Shown here piece by piece: positions 6,390 through 10,812 of a DNA stretch of 10,812 nt (position 1 is its first letter; the number at the start of each line of letters is the position of its first letter). The stretch is from DATDWC01 sp035289805 (GTDB lineage Bacteria; Patescibacteriota; Gracilibacteria; Peribacterales; Peribacteraceae). A program made the translations under genes and the position numbers. The notes beneath the pieces were generated by a model. It did no database searches and was not told the DNA's origin. It saw only the letters and a program-made list of their open reading frames with translations. The stretch spans positions 1 through 10,812 of the forward strand of contig DATDWC010000006.1 of NCBI GenBank assembly GCA_035289805.1. Direction: 5' to 3'.

Positions 6390-9300
6390 TTACAGCCCCT
6401 TCCCCTTCCTCTTTTCCTCCCACTCGGAAACTTTTTCTACGGGGAGAATGTGTGTACTTGGGTAGTAGTACTGCAGGATATCCTCTGCTATCTTTCCCTC
6501 ATTCGCCTGACCTTCTGCACCGCATCCACTCATGCCCACACCGTGACCGGAGTTCTGCATGCCTTTGCACCACGGATCAGGTTTGCTATCGAGGTAGGGG
6601 GTGTTCATCCAACCCCACACATCTGTTGCAGATTTCGTCTGTCCATCATCACTCGAGAAGTACGGAGGCTTCACTAATTTTCTCTGCCAGGCGATCACCT
6701 TGGAGGTGGTATCTTGAACAGCCTGAACCCAGCGGGGATTCTTCTCTTCGAAGAACACCCCACCGTATGCCTGGAACTCACGGGGATCATCAGAGCCATC
6801 GTACGGCTTCCCGGGGAATTTTCGCTGTGGTGAGAGGACGTAGTAGAGTGCATAGGAGCGCGCAGCAATAGCGAATGCCCGCTGCTTTTCCCATGGTTCG
6901 GAATCGGGTTCCTCTGCAAGTCCTGCGAGGTATTCCTCTATTCCAAGCTCATTAATGAATGTCATGGTTCCATTAATGATGCGACACTCCAGAGTACCGC
7001 GGAAGCGATTGGTGCTCTTCTCTTGTGTCATGATGGTGAGGAAGTTCCGATCCACTGTCGGAGTGAATCGCATGACATCGGCAAGCAAATTTCCATTTGC
7101 AGTCGATACCTTACATTTATCCTGCTCGATGCTGAGGTGCGCTGGGCCATTTTCCAGTATCACTCCACCTAGCCCATCGATCCGCATCGTGACAGGTGAT
7201 GTGATGATGGCGGAATTTTTTCCATAGGTAAGGCGGATTCGAACATCCGTTGGTTGTTTTGTGCGTGTGGCGGGAGGAGCACGGCGTTCCAAGCGCGAGG
7301 AGCGCAGAGCCCGTCGCTCCGTGATCAGATTTTCGGGGGACACCGTCCTCATGGATCGGGGGGGAGTAGCAGCTTGCCCCCTTTTCGATTCCACCAGGAA
7401 TTTTCCATGGGGCCGTACCGTGAGCAGGAAGGGAATATCCCCGATTGAGAGAGTGTACTCACCCTCAGTTTTAGGTGCGATGAGGATGAGCTTCATATCC
7501 ATCGATTGGTAGGCAGCGAGCGAAACGGGAGAGCGAAGCGTATCGCGCATGCGGAGGTTCTGCGCCTCTTCCAGGAGTGTGATCGTTGGGTTAGAGCGGA
7601 CGATTGGGGCGACTTCCTGAAATCGTGCGATGGGCCGCTTCCCCGTACGGATGCGGATTGTAAACGTGGCCTGTTCCCTGGGGGAGAGGGTGAACTCAGG
7701 AGCGGCTAGAGCTTCGATAATGGCACCGCCTACCTCGGTTGCACGGTCATTCCGATATGCGAGGAATGTTGTTGCAGCACTATGAGTACCTGCGAGTGCG
7801 ATTTCTGGAATCGGCTCTGCACGGGAGGCGAGCGTGATGGATCCCCCAACGAGTGGAGACCCCTCAGCAAAGCGTGGTGTCACGGTGCGTTCGTAAGGAC
7901 CGGTCTCCTCCACGTTCTGGATGCTCAACCGGAACGTCCCCTGTTCACCCGGTGCAATAGCGTTGGTTGCGGAGAGAATGGTTGCCTCTCCCGTGCCTCC
8001 ACTCACATCAAACCCGATCTCGGTGAGAGAGTTCTGCTCCCAGGGGACTGTCCCCGCATTCACGAGTTTCACTGTCCCCGTCAAATCTTCCCCTGTTTTA
8101 TGGAGTGGAGGGAAGTAGGAGGTGACGAAGGTGAACCGGGGAGAACCTTGCTTAGTGGTAAAGGAGAGAGGAGCAGTATCCGAAACGAGCCGCCGATCGT
8201 TGTTGACGACGGGAGTGAATGCAATCGAGCCGCGCTTCTCCGAAAGTCCTCCCTGAACCGGTACATTGAATGTTGCGATTTCACCGGGGGCAACCGATTG
8301 CTCTTCCATAGTGGAAGCAACGAAACTGAACGGTCGTACCCGAGTGAAGTAGAGACCGGGATCGCCCTTTGCAAGGAGCCATGTCTCCTTGTTCCACGTA
8401 TCTTTCCCTACATTCATAAACCTCACCTTCACTTTGCCCTGTTGACCCATGGTAACAGTCACTGGGAGGAGTGATTCCATCAATGCAGCTTCATCTTCGG
8501 TTGAGGCTCGGGCGGCTGTGGAAAAGAGGGGAGTATCCACCTTTCTCTCCTTTGTTGCGTAGCGCACCTGCGGCAGGAGCTCATGGGAGAAGTTCCCAGG
8601 ACATGCAGTCTGCCCCACATCCCGGTGACCGATAATCGTGGGCATCGTCTTGCCGTGGTAGATCGTTTGCCCGGCAGGATCAATTTTGTATTTATCCGTG
8701 AGATACACGAGGAGCCAGCGGAGCGCTGTGAGCTGTGCATCTGTTGGTTTATCTGCCTGGAAATTTCCCATGAGTGATACACCCATCGTTCCAACGTTAT
8801 TGCAGAACGCGTGTGCCCCCACAGCGTAATCTCCTCCAGCGCGCCCCTCAAAGATCGTGCCACTTGGTCCGATCACAAAGTTATAGCCAATATCTCCCCA
8901 CTTCCGTGCCACCGTGTGGTACTCGTACACCGTCCGCATGCGCTCCATATCTGTGCGCGCAAGTGAGGCAGGCGAATCCTCCGCCGTGTGGTGCATGACG
9001 ATCACATCGATCTTATCGGAGTAGCTGAGCGGCCAGAGGAGCACATCTTCCTTGCCATTCTCATCCACATCCTCCGTAAATTTTCGCTTCTTCTCGCGGA
9101 ACTCCTCGGGGTAGAGGAGCGCACGCCGATCGCAGCGCATCACGAGCTCTGGGGTGGTATAGAACGCACGCATGCGGAGCTCATCTCCTTTATCACTTGT
9201 GCGGAGCTTCTCGTTTGCGCCCCACTGCCAGCGCGGAATGATCACGGGAGCTGGGGTGAGACTGCGTCCGGCTGCCGCGGCTTCCAACTTGCTCGTTGTA

Positions 9301-9662
9301 TCTCGTTCCACCGCAATGGTGTGGAGAGTCACGTTTGTTGGCGCACTCGAACGAAGGCGCACAGCGGTTGCATCGTTCACGAAGAGGAGTTCGGAATCCT
9401 TCTCCCGTGGATCGGCATCGCCATCAACTCGCATTATTTTCCAATCACTCCACTCCCCATGCTCCATTGCCTGGATTTCCACTGTCGCATCGTTCGTAAG
9501 CGAGAGTGCAACTCCGGTTGCCGGGATGCGCACTTCCTGCGTTACAATTTTTTTTGCTGGGATCGTGAGTGGTGTACTCGTCACCTCGGCCCGGGCTCCC
9601 TCCACAAAAAAGAAGAGAGAGAGACAGAGGATACAGAGCGCTTGTAGAAGCGGGAAACGCAT
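6390..9662 (-). CDS. Secreted cell-wall hydrolase: PGRP-type amidase, Ig-like repeats and SpoIID domain
   Basis: This 1,090-residue protein starts with a signal peptide (1-25, hydrophobic core then ARA before the predicted cut). A beta-rich region (about 26-125) precedes a PGRP/amidase_2 domain (about 142-365) with zinc ligands H224, H346 and C354 and catalytic Y260 all present, so N-acetylmuramoyl-L-alanine amidase activity is likely. Three Ig-like repeats follow (about 398-505, 508-612, 618-700), each with a (V/I/L)(A/S)P(G/R)E(I/Q)(A/G)TF strand at P459, P571 and P661. After a small beta domain and an Arg-rich linker (about 780-803) comes a SpoIID domain (about 805-1072), with putative catalytic E917, AIAARSYAL (931-939) and GHGVGMS (1039-1045). 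SpoIID enzymes are lytic transglycosylases acting on peptide-free glycan. I chose the start at 9662, which leaves 7 bp after the upstream glycosyltransferase stop; the frame runs on to 9752, but a start there would overlap it and hide the signal peptide. No Shine-Dalgarno sequence is visible. Confidence 0.92.
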   Translation of the reverse strand: MRFPLLQALCILCLSLFFFVEGARAEVTSTPLTIPAKKIVTQEVRIPATGVALSLTNDATVEIQAMEHGEWSDWKIMRVDGDADPREKDSELLFVNDATAVRLRSSAPTNVTLHTIAVERDTTSKLEAAAAGRSLTPAPVIIPRWQWGANEKLRTSDKGDELRMRAFYTTPELVMRCDRRALLYPEEFREKKRKFTEDVDENGKEDVLLWPLSYSDKIDVIVMHHTAEDSPASLARTDMERMRTVYEYHTVARKWGDIGYNFVIGPSGTIFEGRAGGDYAVGAHAFCNNVGTMGVSLMGNFQADKPTDAQLTALRWLLVYLTDKYKIDPAGQTIYHGKTMPTIIGHRDVGQTACPGNFSHELLPQVRYATKERKVDTPLFSTAARASTEDEAALMESLLPVTVTMGQQGKVKVRFMNVGKDTWNKETWLLAKGDPGLYFTRVRPFSFVASTMEEQSVAPGEIATFNVPVQGGLSEKRGSIAFTPVVNNDRRLVSDTAPLSFTTKQGSPRFTFVTSYFPPLHKTGEDLTGTVKLVNAGTVPWEQNSLTEIGFDVSGGTGEATILSATNAIAPGEQGTFRLSIQNVEETGPYERTVTPRFAEGSPLVGGSITLASRAEPIPEIALAGTHSAATTFLAYRNDRATEVGGAIIEALAAPEFTLSPREQATFTIRIRTGKRPIARFQEVAPIVRSNPTITLLEEAQNLRMRDTLRSPVSLAAYQSMDMKLILIAPKTEGEYTLSIGDIPFLLTVRPHGKFLVESKRGQAATPPRSMRTVSPENLITERRALRSSRLERRAPPATRTKQPTDVRIRLTYGKNSAIITSPVTMRIDGLGGVILENGPAHLSIEQDKCKVSTANGNLLADVMRFTPTVDRNFLTIMTQEKSTNRFRGTLECRIINGTMTFINELGIEEYLAGLAEEPDSEPWEKQRAFAIAARSYALYYVLSPQRKFPGKPYDGSDDPREFQAYGGVFFEEKNPRWVQAVQDTTSKVIAWQRKLVKPPYFSSDDGQTKSATDVWGWMNTPYLDSKPDPWCKGMQNSGHGVGMSGCGAEGQANEGKIAEDILQYYYPSTHILPVEKVSEWEEKRKGKGL

Positions 9663-9669
9663 TGCTTTG

Positions 9670-10812
9670 TCAGTATAACAGCGCATCGTAGCTCGCCACC
9701 ATAGCACGCAGCGAAAATCGATTTTTTGCAATTTCCGGTCCAACCGCCGCAAGGTGGGCGTAGGTATCGTGTTGCTGAATCTTCAGGATGGCGTCTCGTA
9801 GGTTCTCGCTCTTTCCTGCTTTCACGATGATGGATTCAGAAGGATCCAAATGCGCTGCAATGCCGCACGCATCTGTGCAAATCGTCGGCACTCCGGCAGC
9901 CATTGCTTCTGCGATGACGAGACCAAAAGGATCGTGCTCACGACTCGGGAGGATGAGGAGATCGATCGAACGGTAAAAGTCAGCGATGTTTGGATGAGTA
10001 GCTTGTAGTTGGTAGCTTGTCGAAGACCCTGAGCTTGTCGAATGGGTAGCTGGTAGGTTTTTTTTGAGGAGAGATCGAACATTCGTTTCCTCTCTTCCCG
10101 AACCGATGATAGTGAGATGAACGTTTGGGATATCCTTCACAGCTTCGATCAAAAGATCTACTCCTTTATCTCTTGTGAGTCGTGCAATGCAGCCGATATG
10201 GAATGTGGCACGTCGCTCCGCGACGTGCTGCACGCCGAGGATCGGCGTGCCACAAAACTTATCGATATCGACACCATTTGGAATTGCGATGATTTCTCCT
10301 CTCCACCCCATTTTCTGGTAGAGATCAATGCTCATCTTCGAAACGACGACGGTTGTTGCATATTGGCTCATCCTGCGGAGGAGTGGGAGCCATGGATTTT
10401 TCGTGAGCCATCTCCCTATGCGATCATGCTCAATCCAGATCACTTTCATCCCGCGCTTGTGGCACCACTCGGTGAGGAGGAGTTTTTCGGTGAGGGAGAG
10501 CATGAAGATGGCGGTTAGCGGCAAGCGGTTAGCGGCAAGCTCACTTTCCAATACGTTGATCAACTTTTGCTTCATTTTGCGTTTTCTCCACAGAAATGAG
10601 ATTGCGTTCCATTGGGTGACGGGCGGGGGACCAATCTCCATTTTTTTCATGTTAATCGCTAACCGCTCATTGCTTATCGCTTCGAGCAGCGTCGGACAAC
10701 TCCCCAAAAAACTCACCTCACGTCCCTTCTCCATCAATCCCTTCATCAGATTCAGTGTCTGCACCTCGGCGCCGCCGAAATGGCTCTCGAGGGGGAAGCG
10801 TGTGAAGAGGAT
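9670..10812 (-). CDS. GT4-family glycosyltransferase, 5' end beyond the window
   Basis: This GT-B fold enzyme probably transfers a nucleotide-sugar residue to a surface glycan or lipid at the membrane face. A GTG start at 10764 is possible, but the frame stays open to the edge and encodes FPLESHFGGAEVQ, the conserved GT4 N-terminal loop, so the start is outside; 380 residues are visible. Counting from that GTG as residue 1, the C-terminal half has IPNGVD (161-166), the diphosphate-binding R195 and K200 (IARLTRDKG), and the EX7E-type motif DPFGLVIAE (278-286), where Asp replaces the first Glu. Three repeat-derived segments interrupt it: CGTPILGVQHVAERRAT (171-187), the Ser/Thr/Gln segment about 237-258, and LAANR/LAINM segments near 78 and 37. 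The middle one sits where the family normally has a strand before the NIADFYRSIDLLILPS helix. The hydrolase gene starts 7 bp downstream, so the two are probably one operon. The specific sugar is not readable. Confidence 0.88.
   Translation of the reverse strand: MLFTRFPLESHFGGAEVQTLNLMKGLMEKGREVSFLGSCPTLLEAISNERLAINMKKMEIGPPPVTQWNAISFLWRKRKMKQKLINVLESELAANRLPLTAIFMLSLTEKLLLTEWCHKRGMKVIWIEHDRIGRWLTKNPWLPLLRRMSQYATTVVVSKMSIDLYQKMGWRGEIIAIPNGVDIDKFCGTPILGVQHVAERRATFHIGCIARLTRDKGVDLLIEAVKDIPNVHLTIIGSGREETNVRSLLKKNLPATHSTSSGSSTSYQLQATHPNIADFYRSIDLLILPSREHDPFGLVIAEAMAAGVPTICTDACGIAAHLDPSESIIVKAGKSENLRDAILKIQQHDTYAHLAAVGPEIAKNRFSLRAMVASYDALLY
9995..10056. repeat. Cluster of short direct repeats inside the glycosyltransferase gene
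   Basis: AGCTTGTCGAA occurs at 10014-10024 and 10032-10042 (period 18). GTAGCTTGT occurs at 9998-10006 and 10012-10020 (period 14). ATGAGTAGCTTGTAG (9995-10009) closely matches ATGGGTAGCTGGTAG (10042-10056). The cluster encodes a low-complexity Ser/Thr/Gln segment and is followed by a run of eight T (10058-10065). From memory, related repeats are scattered in CPR genomes; I cannot verify that here. Confidence 0.7.
10204..10254. repeat. 51-bp palindromic element inserted in frame in the glycosyltransferase gene
   Basis: The outer arms TGTGGCACG (10204-10212) and CGTGCCACA (10246-10254) are perfect inverted repeats. Inside are two related hairpins: CACGTCGC-TCC-GCGACGTG (10209-10227) and GCACGCCGA-GGA-TCGGCGTGC (10230-10250). 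The whole can fold as a three-way junction with a TGTGG/CCACA base stem. Its 51 bp are exactly 17 codons in phase, encoding CGTPILGVQHVAERRAT between NGVDIDKF and FHIGCIARLT, two stretches that normally lie close together in GT4 enzymes. Confidence 0.8.
10511..10538. repeat. Tandem 14-bp repeat, two copies
   Basis: GCGGTTAGCGGCAA is repeated perfectly at 10511-10524 and 10525-10538 within the glycosyltransferase gene. The unit is not a multiple of three, so copy-number change would shift the frame. An inverted copy of its core lies at 10657-10666. Confidence 0.75.
10657..10666. repeat. Inverted copy of the 14-bp repeat core
   Basis: CGCTAACCGC is the exact reverse complement of GCGGTTAGCG, found twice at 10511-10520 and 10525-10534, about 120-150 bp away in the same gene. 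This suggests a dispersed short repeat family rather than chance, though ten bases are few. Confidence 0.5.

Noticed and set aside
7782..8474. A 230-codon plus-strand frame inside the hydrolase gene, with others at 8988-9647 and 9172-9678
   Set aside because: They lie opposite a gene with clear domains and catalytic residues, and their translations are low-quality shadow sequence.
9663..9752. N-terminal extension of the hydrolase
   Set aside because: It would overlap the glycosyltransferase end and bury the signal peptide; the Met at 9662 gives a standard secretion signal.
10762..10764. GTG as the start codon of the glycosyltransferase
   Set aside because: The frame continues upstream to the edge and encodes the conserved GGAE-containing GT4 loop, so the true start is outside the window.
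1..10812. CRISPR array, insertion sequence or phage gene
   Set aside because: No regularly spaced repeats, transposase, integrase or phage protein was seen in any frame; the repeats at the right are short and intragenic.

Overview
The window (10,812 bp, roughly half G+C) looks like chromosomal DNA from a small-genome bacterium. Candidate Phyla Radiation (Patescibacteria), perhaps the Peregrinibacteria/Peribacteria branch, is my guess. It rests on an unrecognised coiled-coil protein, a signal-peptide amidase-SpoIID fusion with Ig-like repeats, short dispersed repeats inside a coding gene, and starts without Shine-Dalgarno sequences. No marker gene here proves the assignment. The standard genetic code fits every gene.

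Layout. 21-734 (+): an unrecognised protein with a possible degenerate PD-(D/E)XK nuclease core. 776-2545 (+): aspartyl-tRNA synthetase, with signature residues of the non-discriminating type. 2560-2645 (+): tRNA-Leu(UAG) with encoded CCA, followed by an inverted-repeat-rich spacer to 2770. 2771-4561 and 4572-4928 (-): a two-gene operon for a 596-residue acidic coiled-coil protein and a 118-residue helical protein, read from a good sigma70-type promoter at 4949-4977. 4929-5201: a divergent control region. 5202-6389 (+): metK. 6390-9662 (-): a secreted cell-wall hydrolase combining a PGRP-type amidase, Ig-like repeats and a SpoIID domain; its stop codon directly abuts the metK stop codon. 9670-10812 (-): a GT4-family glycosyltransferase, open through the right edge, probably the first gene of an operon with the hydrolase.

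The two strongest discoveries are regulatory and structural. First, the metK leader contains a SAM-I-clan riboswitch (5011-5114) followed by an intrinsic terminator (5123-5154). An eight-pair antiterminator between 5102-5109 and 5124-5131 can be drawn by hand, so metK is very probably shut off by its own product, S-adenosylmethionine. Second, the glycosyltransferase gene carries a 51-bp palindromic element (10204-10254) of exactly 17 codons, inserted in frame between two conserved GT4 segments. It resembles Rickettsia palindromic elements in behaviour. Two other short-repeat clusters lie in the same gene.

The cell-envelope genes on the right fit together: a glycosyltransferase that builds surface glycan beside a hydrolase that could both strip peptides from peptidoglycan and cut the denuded glycan. 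The left part is translation (AspRS, tRNA-Leu) and the middle is SAM synthesis. No CRISPR array, IS element, transposase or integrase was seen.
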